From NCBI RefSeq assembly GCF_901709675.1, contig NC_051095.1, forward strand, positions 18,150,456 to 18,214,455: a stretch of 64,000 nucleotides of DNA. The letters run 5' to 3'. The notes below the pieces were generated by a model. It worked only from the letters and a program-made list of their open reading frames with translations, ran no database searches and was not told the origin of the DNA. Within the stretch, counting starts at the first letter, position 1, and every line of letters starts with the position of its first letter. The translations under genes were made by a program, and so were the position numbers. Shown here in pieces: positions 1-13,919 of the stretch. This stretch comes from Syngnathus acus (Eukaryota; Chordata; Actinopteri; Syngnathiformes; Syngnathidae).

Positions 1-599
1 TTCGATGCTCACTGTAGCATGTGCACTGTAGTATGTGCAACTCTTTAAGATAATATATGGTCAAAAAAAATATCTTTATGCACACTCGTCTTTTGATTCT
101 CAGCATTTCAGTTGTGGTCTCACATAAATGGGTTTGAATCCTCTTGTTTTTAAGTTACAGCTAGAGAATGGGCAATGCTTTCTGTGACCTCATCAAGTTG
201 GAATACTATATCATATTTTAATTGTGTTCCTTCCCCTCAGTATTTGTTTACCTGTAATTGACTTGTGTCCAGTCCAGAGTGCGTCTTGCTAAAAAAGCAG
301 CTGAGCGATCCAACTCACCTGTGACCCTGAACATGAAAAAGCCGAGAAAAATGGATGGGTGGATTTGATTAATTGACTGTGTCATTTTCCCTCAAGAATA
401 GGAGCATTTTGATTCAACGATCTGTTTTCTGTATGTGTAGGTGTACTTTACTTCCCACCACCGGAAGATAGACATGATACGATTAAAATAAACGTAATAA
501 ATTCTCCAGCATTTCTAATGAAGGTAAATAGTGTGGGCTGTTCATCATGATGTAACGTGGTTTGCACCTATCTGCTGCTTTATGTGTGTGGATTGATGG
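1..599. other. Upstream intergenic sequence
   Basis: AT-rich sequence with no gene that I can support. Around 318-366 there is a short degenerate match to the end of a fish interspersed repeat (GTGACCCTGAACATGAAAAA, running into GGATGGGTGGA), the same repeat type found more completely at 25077 and 43370. Nothing else stands out. Confidence 0.4.
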
Positions 600-925
600 C
601 CTCTGGTAGGAGGAGCTACTCTGCAAACTCCACACTCCTCCCTCGCTCTCTCTCTTTCTCTCTGTGAAGAAGTTGAGGCGTCGACTTCCCGAGTTGGAAT
701 ATGTGAGCCACTAGAGCAGACACGTCAGTGGGCGCTCCTGTTGTCTTGTACCAGCTTTGCGCCGCGCACTCCGTGGAAGCGTTTCACCGAGAGGAAGTTG
801 TCAAACAGTATTCGGAGTCGCTTCTCGTCTTCGGCGTTTTTTCAACTCGTGCAGTATTCTTTTTAACTTTGCCCCGCTCCAGCTCCACGATGATAAGCGA
901 TCAGAGCGCTCCACATGTTGGGCTG
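600..925 (+). promoter_or_regulatory. mid2: Candidate mid2 promoter and non-coding first exon
   Basis: CpG frequency rises sharply from about 670 to 1000 compared with the AT-rich flanks, as in a vertebrate CpG-island promoter. A CT-rich run (about 637-665) precedes it, and I see no convincing TATA box. A donor-like GTAGGT follows position 925, and a second, stronger donor (CAG followed by GTACGT) follows 1134, so the exon may end at either site. Coding exon 2 begins at an acceptor 56 bp before the ATG, so at least one upstream 5' UTR exon is required. This is the only promoter-like region upstream in the window. The transcription start is not determinable and the assignment to mid2 is inference. 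Confidence 0.5.
890..925 (+). promoter_or_regulatory. Predicted upstream ORF, first part (completed at 14250-14303)
   Basis: An ATG at 890 with A at -3 opens a frame of 12 codons to the candidate donor after 925. If spliced to the acceptor at 14250, it continues for 17 sense codons and ends at TGA 14301-14303, two bases before the mid2 ATG at 14306. The predicted peptide is 29 residues. It exists only if the exon 1/exon 2 junction is as proposed. Confidence 0.3.
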
Positions 926-3686
926 GTAGGTGTTTACGCGCAGACGCGTCTCTCGTGCCGGGGTGCCATGGAGTCGCCGGGAAAAGAGCCGAGCCGCGGC
1001 ATGCTGTCATTTTACAATTAATTGCATGTTTTTCGGATGATTTCGATTTTGAAATTGGTCAAGCGTGTGCTGCTGGTTTGAAGTTTGAATTTACCCTCTT
1101 TGTGCGTAATGCGTCATTCGCTTGTGATAGACAGGTACGTGCGTCACTTATGGACGACCCGGGTCGAGATTGGAATATTGGGGGCCACGATCAATTATTA
1201 TTACTCTTTACTAATTTCACATTTTAAGACTGTGTTTGGAAGCTGTGACTGTACGAACCACAAAACGAAATCTTCTGTTTGTATTACACATTTTTTAAAA
1301 TCACGGTTATTGTTTGTTTCATTATTGGTGGGATTATAATGGAGTTGCGCGATTGGGAGGAATGAGCGCCGGCTTGATGCCCAGTTTGCCTCCAGAAGGA
1401 TGCTTAACTCTCCTACTGGTGCTCTGTAGTCATAAGAGTTTTATTATACAGGTATAGAGTACAGTAACACTTCATTGCTTACAAACAAGACACCCTAACA
1501 TTGAAACAACTATACCTGACTTGCTGATACAACAATATCATTACCTTCCCACATGGTGATAAAATGCAGAATCTATCCAGAGAGGGTGAAAAGTATGACA
1601 ATTGTATTTTAGCTCCTGCAGGCCTGAATGTGTGAACATTGATTTCCGCCGTGCTCTGTCATCCTCCTGAGCTCAGCAGACTTTATGAGAGATCGTTCAC
1701 AGTAATATTTTGTTGAGTCTTGGGGCTCAGACGGAGTGAGATTAGGAGATTAATTTGACTTTTTATTTTTTTATGTCTTTATAATGTGGAAATTTGATCC
1801 TGTGTGTTTATTGAATTTTGAGTCCTTTTTTTGCATCCCGTCCGTCTTAGTCCCTCTCTTCCTATGTTCAGTTGATGTAATCAGAGTAAATTCATGACCA
1901 TCTATGATTTATTCTTTGACATAGTGGTCATTCACCCATATGGGAAAATGCACTAGCATTAGCAGATAGTAGTTTCTTATCCTTCTATTTAATTTGTATT
2001 TAATAACATTACATATTTTATAACATTACAGAATAATTCCAGCACACATTAATGATCCCTGGCTGGATTTTTTTCTTTGATTTTGAACAAATTGAATAAA
2101 ATCCTTTACTGTTAAGTGACTATAGTGTTACTTTATTAAAACTTTCCAAACCCAAGCCTTTTTTGCAATATCTGAAAAGATGTGGTGACACCCGACTGAC
2201 TCTGTTGGGATAATTCTTTGTGACTTGATTATTCAATTGAAGAGTCGTTAGGATGCTAAAAGGATTCGAGTGTGACAGCCCTAGTAAGTTTACATAGGAT
2301 AGTGCAGTACTCTAGTGATCCTCATTTAAAAGCACAATCCGTATAAGTGCTTGTAAGCATTGACAGTAGCTTGAACTGAAAACAAAGATGAGTTAAAAAA
2401 ATATATATTTCAGTTTTATTGGAAATTTGAAAATCCTCATTATTCCTAGAAATCTTTAGGCTATTGACCCCTTTATTATAACTTTTATTGTAAATAAATA
2501 TCAGCTCCAAATGTCATTGTTTTTGTCCTCCTTTTATTACTAAAAATCGGTATCGATATCTGCGGTGAAAAAAATAGAAACATATCATCTACCCCTAATA
2601 CTGTATAACAGTACACTCCCAGCACCTGGCAGTCATTTCTATATAGAGTGACTGACGTACAGTATACTACATATCTCCAAGCTCCATATGGTCTCTTTTC
2701 TGCCTGTCTTTATCTTTAGGCCTTCCACTTTTCCTCTTGCATTACTTGCTCACCTGCCCCGTTCTGCCGCCGTACAATTTCTCTTCAAAGTCTCTCGTAT
2801 ATTCAGCTCAGTCAGTGCACAAATGTGGTGCACCGCAAAGTGCATGGTTTGCACCTGCTTTGTCTGCTGTTAACATGACTGAAATTTAGGGGGAATGTGT
2901 CACACTACATCTAAAAGTGACACTGTTTACTGTAGACGATGCTTCTCTTGCAAATGTTTGTGCAGAGAATGATATTGCTGACTGTTAACTTTAAAGCCCG
3001 TGCGAGTGGTGTGTTGACTTAGAAACATGATGTTTAAAAATGTTAAAGCAGTACAAAGCAGTGAGCTGCAGGCAGTGTGCGCCCTTCAGACTGACTGCCA
3101 GTTATAATCTGAAACGCATGAGACCCAGAATACAATAAAAGAATCAAGAGGGCAGAGGGCCATCTCTGTAACTTCTTGGCTTCTCTTGCTTTTCTTATTC
3201 TGCCACTGTTGCAATCCCACTATCTTCAACAACTGGTGCAGCCTGCCCGTGTGAAGAGTTAGACCATGTTTTGCGCCAGCCGTACAAGCGTGATGCAGTG
3301 AAAAAGGACTTTTTGTTTTTGCCATTTTTGAGAAGCTTCTTTATGTGCCGGCTACAACTTAGAACAGTCCCCCAAACTGTGTCGTCAGGTAAACACTCAG
3401 CCAAAACACAATTTTTTTTGCCCTCTGCTTTTAGTGGAAAAGAGCCCAGTTTGAGATTTGTGATTCCACCCAGACAGGAAAGAGTGAGTGAGAGTGTTGT
3501 TTCTCCACCCCAGCCTAACAGCAGCTGAGGATGAAGAGGCAGCTGACGTCCTCCACTCAGCTAGTTAGCTGCCAGCTGCTTGTGTTCTCCTGCTGCGCTG
3601 CATATGTTTCCCATGATCCAACCTGCTGGCACCAGCAGTATAGGCCCACGCCCAACCCCTACCTCATGTCAACAAACCCCATCCAG

Positions 3687-3691
<5 letters not shown>

Positions 3692-3717
<26 letters not shown>
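3692..3717. repeat. (CA)n microsatellite
   Basis: Uninterrupted CA dinucleotides, about 13 units, in intron 1. Confidence 0.95.
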
Positions 3718-6700
3718 TAGGAACACTTCCATCACATCATCACCCTAAAGCTCTCTGAGTTACCACACCTCTTATCTTCTTGACAGGCAGAGATGCTCAG
3801 AAGTTTGTCAGGGGGAGGGGTGTGGTTCATAGGATGGAAAAGCATTTTTTTTTTTTTTTTTACAGAAACGCATAATTTTACTTCAGGTTGTATTTCCATC
3901 AAGGTTTCAAGGGCGTACAGTATATTTAACATTTGTGGGTCTGATTGACTGGTGTACATTCTTAAAATTAGTTGGTATAAAAAAGATACAGTTTTTAAAG
4001 CAAAATATATCAGTACTTTTTTCGGTACAGCACACCCTGCAACCGCAGTACAAACTTTTGTGGAAACATTTTACCAACAGTGATTATGTTGGCATTGGCC
4101 ATGGGAGACATTTTGATTGGAAAGTTGAAGCAGAGAAATATGTACCAAGAAACTGAGAGGATGAGGGGGACAAGAAGAGCCAGCAGCTTCAAGGTATTCA
4201 CAATCTATGAGGAGTGCCATATCATGTACGAAACAAAGCCCATTTGCTAGTAATTATAGTGATACTGCCCAAGTGTTTTGTTCCGCTATGAGAGTGTGAC
4301 ATGTAACACAACAGTGTGGGTTCAGTATGATGTCGAACATTCACTGTCCCTGCTGCTACACAAAGTTTTGGCATTATGGCTCACCCTACTGCTGGATTAA
4401 GGGCCAAAGAACAGAGCTGCCCCCTTTTTCTGTCTTTGTGCTGATACAGACTGGTAAGACGTAACAATGGTGTGCAAAATTTAGCCCGGAATAGGACACA
4501 GCAAAGAGGCTGTTCGGGATAGAGGAGGGGGAAACGTGATTGGAGTCCAAGCAAAGCAGTGAGTGTGAGGGATTTGGCTTCGATCCGCCAATTCCCCAGA
4601 TGTTTTTATCAGCATATTCTGTTAAGTCTTCAACCAATGCTCTTCAAGCTTTCAGCGATTACTTGTAAAAACAAAACAAAAACAAACAAACAAGAATCCC
4701 TTTGATTTTGGAGGGTATCACTTCTGGGTTAATGCAGAAGACTCAGGTCAACGCCTCAAATGCATAGCTCAATTGTTTTTGGTGCTTTGCCTCTCATAAT
4801 TTCCATTCGATAAACCAATGCCTGCTATTGACTGGTCACAATTCCATGAAGTCAAATTGATATGGCTTTACTTAACAAGGACAATAACAAGGACAAGCAC
4901 TCCATAGAAATGGATGCATGAACATCCATTATACAAGTGCTGTTGATGTACTCACTGCATTTATTTTTTATTTCCCATTATGATTGAGGTGTAAGTGCAA
5001 CACCATTGATATTTAATCCAATCCAAAAAAGGGAATAACCAATCCTAAAAAAGGGAGTAAATACATACGCATTTACTCTGCATTTCACATTAAAATCACC
5101 CCCCCATCCATTTGAGATTGTCAGTCACCCAAATCAGACGTGAAGCAAGTTTTACATCCCAATTTATTGCCTGCATAATCAAGATATCCCTCATCTAGCT
5201 GCTTGCCTGAAATATTTGAAAATACGGTTCTAGTTATAGACTTTCGATAAGGCTCTGGGAAGTTTTTTTTTCGTGGTGGTCTCCAGGCTATTGTTAGTTG
5301 TAACACTGATGTAGCAGTGGGCATTGTTAACCTTCATGGTTATTCTCTTTGGTTTTGTAAGGCCCTGGAGACTGACTATTTTCAAAAAGTGTCTGTGTGG
5401 GGCATCTATTGTTTAGTTAACAACCTATTGATTTATGTTGGCCTCAGACACATGGCTACTGGGAGGGGACGAAAAGTGTTTTTGTTCTCAAATACGCAAT
5501 TGCAATTGTTTTACAGCCCGCAGAAATTCCGCATCATTTGTACTCCTACCATGTCATCATATTTGTGTCAACATTTCGGATTTTTACTGCCAGTGGCGCT
5601 TGGGCACCTCCCTACCACCCAGCTGAGTCACATAAAAAGGGACAAAAATTAAATAAGAAAAATACTTCAATATATACGTATGTACCGGTATATGATTTTA
5701 TTTGAGCATGATGAGTAGTTTATGGTTATTAATGAGTTAAATTGATTTATATATATGTTTTATCCCTGGTGTTTCAAATGGCATACAACGGTTAGAGCAC
5801 ATTGAACATCGCCGCCTCTTGTTAAAAATGTGACATGCTCAGTAGGGCCTCCTGCAATACACTGAAGTTGGGTTGCTGAATTGACCCAGTAGCATTTACT
5901 AAATGTAGTTACCGTTAAAGCCGTCATTATTTGCTGTCCAGCTTCCAGTGGCTCGTTCTTTTGATTGGAACGTGATGCAATACCAGTCAACTCACATTAA
6001 TATCTTCCTATCTATGACAGTGACATATATATATATGTATATAGTGACTGGTCAAACAAAAAATTCGCGTTTTCATCAGATAGCAGACGTTACAATATTC
6101 CTGTGTGGTCACCTGTTCCCAATTATGCAACAGCTGACCGAGCTGCAAATATTCAATTTCAATTATATAGGCCGAGAATTTATATTAAGATCATTGTTAT
6201 TCAGTTCTTACTCACCATTCATACTTTTTTTATTACATTTATGCCTAATTTCTAAAGTGAAATGGGCACCTTGCTCGATAAAGGAAACACAGCTTTAAAC
6301 ATTTGGGTTATGAGACATTTCGCGGTTGTTCCGTGTCCCACACAAATTTAGCACAACTTGTGCGCCACATTTGTCACATAGACTCTGAAAATCATCAGTT
6401 GTCTACAAACACCCATGATTTGTTACCTATGCTTATTGGAATGAGAGCGAGCACCTGCAGATGAGACAAATGAGTGTTCATTAATTAATTAAGTAATTAG
6501 TAAAGAAATGTATGTGAGGCAGTTGAGGTTAAACTCAATCAAACAGCAGTGGGGGAAGACAATAGCGTACTCACCCCCATCAAAGGAAATGCTGTACATT
6601 AGTGTGGTATAAATAGCCAAGTCTGACTTTGTAATACTAAACAGCGGACCGGAACCACTCCCACCCCAATGAACGGAATCTCCGTTGGGTCACCCCAATC

Positions 6701-7212
6701 ACAAGTATTCACTATTCCCCTGTGCCTCTCACCTCACCACTCCTTTTAGTTTGATCTATTTTTGTGCTGATTTCTCTTGACCTCGTTGTTTTTCTGGTCA
6801 TCTCTCTGTTTACTCTTGCATGCATTCTCCATCTGCCCCCTTCCCCTTTTCTAGCAATCATGAATAACTGAGAGGCCTAGTAACACATCTTGCTTTATTA
6901 ATGGTGCCTCTTCTTGAGTTGAAGTGGCAAGTGCTCTCCATGGATGTATTAAATTTAGAAGGGGGTAAAAACATGCTTGCATTGTGACTCAATTTATAGA
7001 ATTATTGATGTAGCTCTCATATGAATGCGTTGATGGAGCCTGTTTACATTAGGACTATCATTTCACATTTAAAATGGGTCATCCCCTGCTAATATTAATA
7101 CCTAAAAACTATACAATACAATTTTAGTAATAAAAAATGAATAATTTAGGCATAAATATATTGTGGTTTACATTGAACATGTGACTCAGATGGCCACACT
7201 TAATTACACTTA

Positions 7213-7625
7213 ACTAGCGGTGCCAGAATTAATTAATATTGACAATTAATTGACCATCAAATGAGTCAACAACTATTTTGATAATTGATTGATTGTTTAG
7301 AGCGACTGTTTAACCTACACTAGTCAAAACTCTCTGGTTTCAGCATCTCAACAGTAAATATTCTATAATTATCAACTATCCAAATTCTTTAACAAACATT
7401 GAGTGCATCATTATCTCCGGTGTGGTATTACTTAATTATCTTTTATTTGGTTTGGATAAACCATTAAGTAATACCGCCCACAAAACAACCACAAAGATCT
7501 ACAGTAATTGGTGTAAAAGATGTATTTTGCTAAATATTTTAATACAAACAATCATGATTATTTGATTAATCAATGGAAAATTGATAGAATAATTGAATAA
7601 AAATATTTGATAGTGACAGGCCTAC
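7213..7625. repeat. Degenerate non-autonomous interspersed element
   Basis: Begins AGCGGTGCCAGAATTAATTA with ATTAATTGACCATCAAA just inside, and ends TTGATAGTGACAGGCCTA after a run of ATTGAT-like words. The two ends are roughly inverted versions of each other, a layout common in non-coding fish repeats built from ATCGATTAATC-type words. The centre holds a perfect 12-bp inverted repeat (7424-7435 and 7464-7475) with a 28-base loop. There is no coding capacity. Family assignment is uncertain and boundaries are approximate. Confidence 0.45.
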
Positions 7626-10096
7626 ATTATTATCTAAGTGTAGAATTACTGAATTTCCTACATGGCGGTTGCTCAAGCCACCCCATTTATTTAAGCTTTT
7701 TTTTTAAATGGAATCATGACTTTCATAGTGGAATATTTTTCTCAGATAGTGATATGTTGAACATTTAAGATAAGGGCACCATTTCTTGAGACATTTCTGC
7801 TAAGATATTGTGAATTATAGAGTGAAGTATCATAGCATCACACCGTGGCACAAGACAAAACAATCCAAGTGGTGTATGAAATATAAAAATGTAGTGTCTG
7901 CCAAAATGAATCTGAGTGTGTGAAAGTGACAATTCCAGCAAGCTTATCTGTGGTCTGTACTGTTTTTGTGTCAAGTGGACAGTCTAAGTGCTGTCACACC
8001 AAAACACTGTCACTGACTGTTTGGTGTCACATTTTGCATTAATTTGACACTTGAAAAGCATGTAATCCATATCATCCATGTGGTCAGTGTGTTATTAATG
8101 CATCTGACGCCTCATGGATTAGCTATCTGCCTCATTTTTGCACAGAATCCTGTGCAATTTATGGCAATTTAACCCAGGAATTTATCATCAATCTTAATAC
8201 AGATGTTTTTTTTTTCTTGAATGTTTTTTCCAGTTGAATGTACTGTTTGTGCGGGTGTCTTAGGAATTGCTATTACTCTCTAAAAAGATTCTGTTTTGGG
8301 AAGCCCACAATGCCGTTTATGTGGCGCAGATTGCTTTTTTCCCCCTACTCAAGTCTGGGGTATATTTACATATTTATAGAAAATTCCAGTAAAAGGTAAG
8401 CTTGTAAGGAAGCTTCATGCTCTCTCTCACACACACGTAGTCATGATCGTGGTATAAAATCAAATCTGATTAAGTGTCAACTGTTAACACTAGCAAGTTT
8501 GCTTTCTGCACCACTAGCACTTCTTGAATTCTTCATCTCGTACTGCATGATCACTACTATCGATGATAGTCGTCACTGTATATTAAAATTAACAGGTTTG
8601 AAAAAAAGAATACAAAAGTACAAGTTGATAATGATTTCCTTCAAGATTGAACGATGCCAAATCTGGTAAACTGCAATTGTGTACACTTATCAAACACTCT
8701 TGTATGTGTCTGGATTTAGAAAACACAAAAGTAAATACAGTTCCAGCATTGTTTACTAAGAAATGATTAAAATGTCTCCAAAAAATGCCCCATCGCACAA
8801 TATTAAGTCTCTTGCCACACATTTCTTTTGTTTGTTTGCTTGTTTTTTTTAAAAACCTTTCATGTCCTTTTATTGGGTTTATAAGATAATTGGAGTTGAA
8901 AATACCCAGGATGCCCTTTTCAAGCTATTTTTGTTGGCCCAAATTGCCTGGCAGGTTGCTACATTGACTATTCATCCTTGTCTTGTTCATAGTTCTCACA
9001 AATAACTAAAAAATATGCGTTCAAAATCTGTGGGGTTATTTTCTATGTGTCTACTCCCCTCATTTGCCGGTTGATACCTTCAACTCGGGACTTTAGTACG
9101 CTGCGAACCAACCACTGCATTCAACTTGTTCAGGTGATAAGTTGTTTCTCTTTTTCCGTTGTCTTAAAAGATGTTGAAGTACAAACGAAACAGACGCGAC
9201 TTTGTTAATAGAAGCAATAGACGCTAACCTGCATTAAGATGAAGATTCCGGATCATTTGGGACACTTGTGTTGAGCACGAGTTTCATAAAGAATGATGTA
9301 GTATTTTTTTTTTAATATTATAGCTTTATTCTAAATAATGGCGTTCGATTATATTTAGTTTCTGAATAAGATTCGCTTTTGGGGTTATACCTGCAAAACA
9401 CGGCCTCGTAGGCTGTATGCCAATGAGCTTTATTCATCCTGGTCTTTCCAGCATGCTTGGCCACATCTAAATATGTAATAAGCTGTGGACCCATCTTCCT
9501 CAGTTCATGTGGACAAAAACACATTCATAATGTAAGCATCACTAGAAGCAAGAGTGTGGTTGCACTACAGTGATGTTTCCCGTTAAATCCTCTGCAGCCC
9601 AAAGAGATGAGAAGGCTTTTGACTGTGTAAATGTATTATGCACTGGCTGGAAATTCTTAGAGGTAGAAGTGGAAAGGCCACTGTCGCAATTATTTTTTTT
9701 TTTCAAGGTACAACTGCATTAAACCATTCAATGGGCATCAATTCCCTCGCATTTTCGATTTTTAAGACACAATCATTGAGATAGTTGACAGCCACCAAAT
9801 CAACCAAAATTACATTTCTTTTGGTCTATGCAATAATAAATAAAACAAAGGTCCCAGACATGGGTTAAAGTGTAACAACTTAGCAGTGGTAAAATAACAA
9901 ATATAACTGTCAAACGTACACCTGGGTTGGAGCGTGAACAAAACAAACATGTCTTCCATTCAAGGCGAGCACACAGAGCAGACAGTGAAATCCACACCAC
10001 ACACAGCTAAAATGTAGAAAAAAGTGACGGATACATAATCCAAGCTAAAGCTTTGCTCAACCATACAGAATGCAAAATATGAGAAGGCAGAAAAAT

Positions 10097-10098
<2 letters not shown>

Positions 10099-10150
<52 letters not shown>
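10099..10150. repeat. (CA)n microsatellite
   Basis: About 26 uninterrupted CA units in intron 1. The Cys/Val-rich open frames on the minus strand here are translations of this repeat. Confidence 0.97.
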
Positions 10151-10152
<2 letters not shown>

Positions 10153-11937
10153 TGCATATTGTTAATTTGTGGGTTTGACCTACAGGGCATGAACATTCAG
10201 GAACTTGTCCCCCAGCAGACGCCCAGTCCATGTTATTCCATTAAGTGCTACCTATTGGACCACAGAACGGAAACCGCATCTATGCCTGCTGCTGCCCTTT
10301 TTTTTTAGTCCACAACAGATGTAGGAAAGTGACCTTGAAGTGTAAAAAGTTTAGTTTTAAAGAATTTGAATTGTTATACATTGACAAAAGCTCACACCGG
10401 AATGTTTTTACTTTGTAAGTTGATATTACACTGCCTCAAATACATGAAAGTTACCTTTCATGTGCAGACGTGAAAGCCATTTCTAAACCGTTCTGCTGAG
10501 TGCAGTGAGTGGGGGAATGGAAACACACGTTTGGCTGTGCGACTGTTTACATTTTCAGAACAGGCATCAAACGTTAGAATGAAACCAACCTTTTTCTAAG
10601 GCTGAGAAAGAGTGAGAATGAAAGACTGGAAAGTCAGGTTGAGGCTAGGAGTCGAAGAGGAAAATAGAGGAAAATATGAAACATTTGGAATGGATGAGGG
10701 GGGGCGTGTGCTAATACCTTTGTTCCTTTTTATCCTGTGAAGCAACTGCTTGCAGGCATATTGCTGGCGTCTAAGACTGCTAAGGGACACAAGTTTAAAA
10801 CAATATGTGTGTATGTAATCTTGTATTCTGGGGTCAGCAGGTCTTTTGGGGGGTGTTCGCAAGTAAAATGGCTGGTCCCACACTGAAACACAAACTCCCA
10901 AAAGAACTGGGAATAAAATGTCCAAAATTCAATCCGATAAGGTTCCTGAATTCCGCTGGATCCACTTAAACAATGTGCTGCTTCTTAGAGGTTTAAAAGC
11001 TCCGTTAAGCGCATTAGGGGAAATGCCATGTTTCGAGTTTAAGAGTTATGTTTGCCAACACTCTAGAATGAAAGTATTCATGCAGCTTGTTCATATACAT
11101 GACTTGTGTCCTTGGACGAAATGGGAATGATGTCTCTGAATTGGACAAACAGGCTAGTGAGTCCTCGGAACGTGGTGTGTTGGCCTCTCGCTTGGTATGT
11201 GGTTACGTCATAAACTAGTGAATGAAAGCTCCTTGTTTGACTAAATGAGACAGGCTATGATGCAGATTGAGAACATTTTGATTTGTGATTTGACTTGTGC
11301 CAGACTCACGATTTGGAGGCTTTGATTTACAGGCATATATTAAATCTTTGCCGCATAAACTGTTCCCAATAAAAGAAATCTAGTCTAAAATAAGCCTCTG
11401 CTAAAGGTGTAATTTAGTTCCTCAGAGTAGATGAGTGTTTTTCCATGATGGGATTACAAATATAGTCTTTCCAATACCACGGGGGGGTTAACGTGACAGT
11501 GTATCCAAAGGCTGTTTTCCATGACGACTGCTGCTCCTTTTGATTGTTTTGTCACTCTCCAGGACTTTCAAACAATGAGATTCCCCGCTTCTTTTCCTGT
11601 CCTGTTGTGAAAGTGGAAATTCACGAGAGGATTAGCCTCGAGATGCACTTGAGGAAGGGAGGGTACTGGGAATGCGGTTGTTGTTATGGTGAGGGACGTG
11701 TTGGGTGTCATAGGATGTGGAAAACCATGAATTTATCAGATTGAAGACCATTGCTCTCTAATGATTTTAGTCATAACTTAACTGATGCTCTGTGACCTTT
11801 TTTTTATTTAACTATCCATCATAGGCGGTTTGTCAATAGAGGGCACTTGTGCTGCCTAAATCAGTCACCTGGAAGGGGGCAAAAATTACAGAAATGAAAT
11901 GCATTAAAATGAAAAAATGAAATACATTAAAATATAT

Positions 11938-12492
11938 GTCAGGGTCTGACATTAGTGGAGCAAAGTATCACAAACGAGGCAGGACAACCATGTGCAACAC
12001 GGGCTCTATTTAGGGAAAGGGAAAAGTAGACAAGGATGGCTGGAACGGCAGCAAAGCAGGAGCACAAGGCGGGCTGACGACTCGGTCAGCAAGCGTGCGT
12101 CGTGGTGGCAGACAGGGGCAAAGCAAGCTCGTGGTCAGGCAGATAGTCAAACAGAGTCCAGGCATCTCGCTACACAGCAAGTCAGGAAGCAGGAAATCAG
12201 GTGGCAGGCATACGTGCGTCAAGGCAGACGTACCGGCCAGGCGTACCGCTACACAACGGATCAGGCAAACGGGAATCAGGTGGCATAGCAGAAACAGGGG
12301 CCAGGCATACGTGTGTCAAAGCAGACAAACCGGGCAGGATTGACGAGACGTGGCGGCGCAGTTCCGCGTTGGCGACGCGCGCCCAAGACGACTAGCGTGA
12401 AGGCCATGTCAGCCGGCCAAGCAGGGCGAGAGCGGAGTGGAAATATGACACAAAGTTATGTTGGCTCTGTCAGAACCGACACTGGCCCTGAC
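11938..12492. repeat. GC- and CpG-rich repeat island, possibly a non-autonomous DNA element
   Basis: A block much richer in G, C and CpG than the surrounding intron, bounded by short inverted ends GTCAGGG (11938) and CCCTGAC (12486-12492). Inside are imperfect direct repeats built on AATCAGGTGGCA, CAGGCATACGTG and CAAGGCAGAC (compare 12196-12230 with 12273-12327). Open frames through it are Arg/Gln/Thr-rich and look like no protein family. I see no clear target-site duplication. It resembles mobile sequence inserted into the intron, but its class is unresolved. Confidence 0.4.
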
Positions 12493-12683
12493 TTGAAGAA
12501 ATACTCAATGAAATTTGCAATTATCAGTATGTAGGCCTAATTGTGGATGAAATACTGAAGCGTGTAGTCTCAGCTTCCAAAATGAACGCAAGTGTGAACG
12601 ATCGACACAGCCACTTAAGAAAATACCCACATTACCCACTTTTCAGTAGACGGTATAGTAGGTGATTTAAAACATTACATAAT

Positions 12684-12760
12684 CTATCCATCCATTTTAT
12701 ACTGCTTATCCGGAGTCAGGTCACGGGGGTAGCTTCAGCAGGGAAGCCCAGATTTGCTCT
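12684..12760. repeat. Fragment of fish interspersed repeat (ATCC-start type)
   Basis: CTATCCATCCATTTTATACT followed by GCTTATCCGGAGTCAGGTCA matches the layout of the better preserved copy at 25077: a short ATCC run, then a word like CCGCTTAT, then GGGTCACGGG. It is truncated and diverged. Confidence 0.5.
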
Positions 12761-12908
12761 CTGCTCAGTTACTTCATCCACATAATGCTCTTTACATTTC
12801 AGTGAAATCTCAAAGTGCATCGAAAGGTTGTCATGCTGGAGCTGTACAAATGTGATTTCATGTTTTGCTTTAATTTGGATTAGTGGCAACAATAACCATG
12901 CTGATAAA

Positions 12909-12978
12909 TGTGTGTGAGCACGTGTGTCTTTGTGTGTATGTCTGTGTGTGTGTCTGTGTTTGTGTGCATGTGTGTGTT
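12909..12978. repeat. Imperfect (TG)n tract
   Basis: TG-rich simple sequence with interruptions (TGTGTCT, TGTATG, TGCATG) in intron 1. Confidence 0.8.
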
Positions 12979-13919
12979 CACCACTTTTACTGTGCAGCTC
13001 TGGCCCTAAGTGGCTCCCCTTACTGTGTGCATTGTTTCCCCAGAGTGACACGGCTGAGGCTTAATAGGCCTGCTGATGGTGTGTTAAAGTGCGGTGTTAA
13101 TTATAACACTATGCTCCGTTAAGCACAGTCACATTGACGTTGCATCACTTGAGCTTGAGATGGCCAGACTGCTGACTCATTCTCTAGTTTGGATGATAAA
13201 CAGAAAAACCCATGCTATCAATTTGATGAGCTAAATCGGTTGATTCCTGTCTTGTTGTTTCTGTTAATAGTTTTTGCGTCGTAAGACACTCTGGTGAAGG
13301 AGACATTTACTCGAAAATAAAGTATTGGTTTGTTTTTCTTTATGATCATGTATAACCAGACGTGCATGTAAAAATGTGGTCATGGTTCTCAAATGGGCAC
13401 CAGAGGTTGGGCCCACTTCTGACTTCCAATATGGGACCCTGTGATTAACACAATTCTCTAAGGGCAAGCTGTCCACTTTTCCGACACCTGTTGACGGACT
13501 ATGGCACAGCGACATGGAGATGAGCAGCAAACGTAATTGTTAGTGTGGAGCAAACCTGATCAAGCCAATTGAAAAATGTAAAATTCTAAAGCAGTATTTG
13601 GGTGGCATCAGAAGGTGCATCCAATAAGATAGGGATGGCTGAGTGATCATTGTGTGCCAACAGCAATAGACCAAGCTGCGGGTAATGCCTCCCAGTTACT
13701 TCCTGGTTGGCTGCTACTTAAAGAAACATGGGCAAGCTTGCACTGGCGTGCTGTCCTTGACCCTTGGTCTTGCTCTTGCCACGTGATCATGGTCTCCATT
13801 TAACCAAACAAAGCATTTACCCATTTGAACACTACATTTAATCTGTATTTTCTAAATTGTCTGCCGCATAGCATTTTGACTTAATTGCAATGTTTTTAGA
13901 AAACAAGAAAACATTTTTT

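Noticed and set aside
12010-12534. Arg/Gln-rich open frames in the GC-rich island
   Set aside because: Overlapping frames on both strands all stay open because of the base composition and direct repeats; none has protein-like features.
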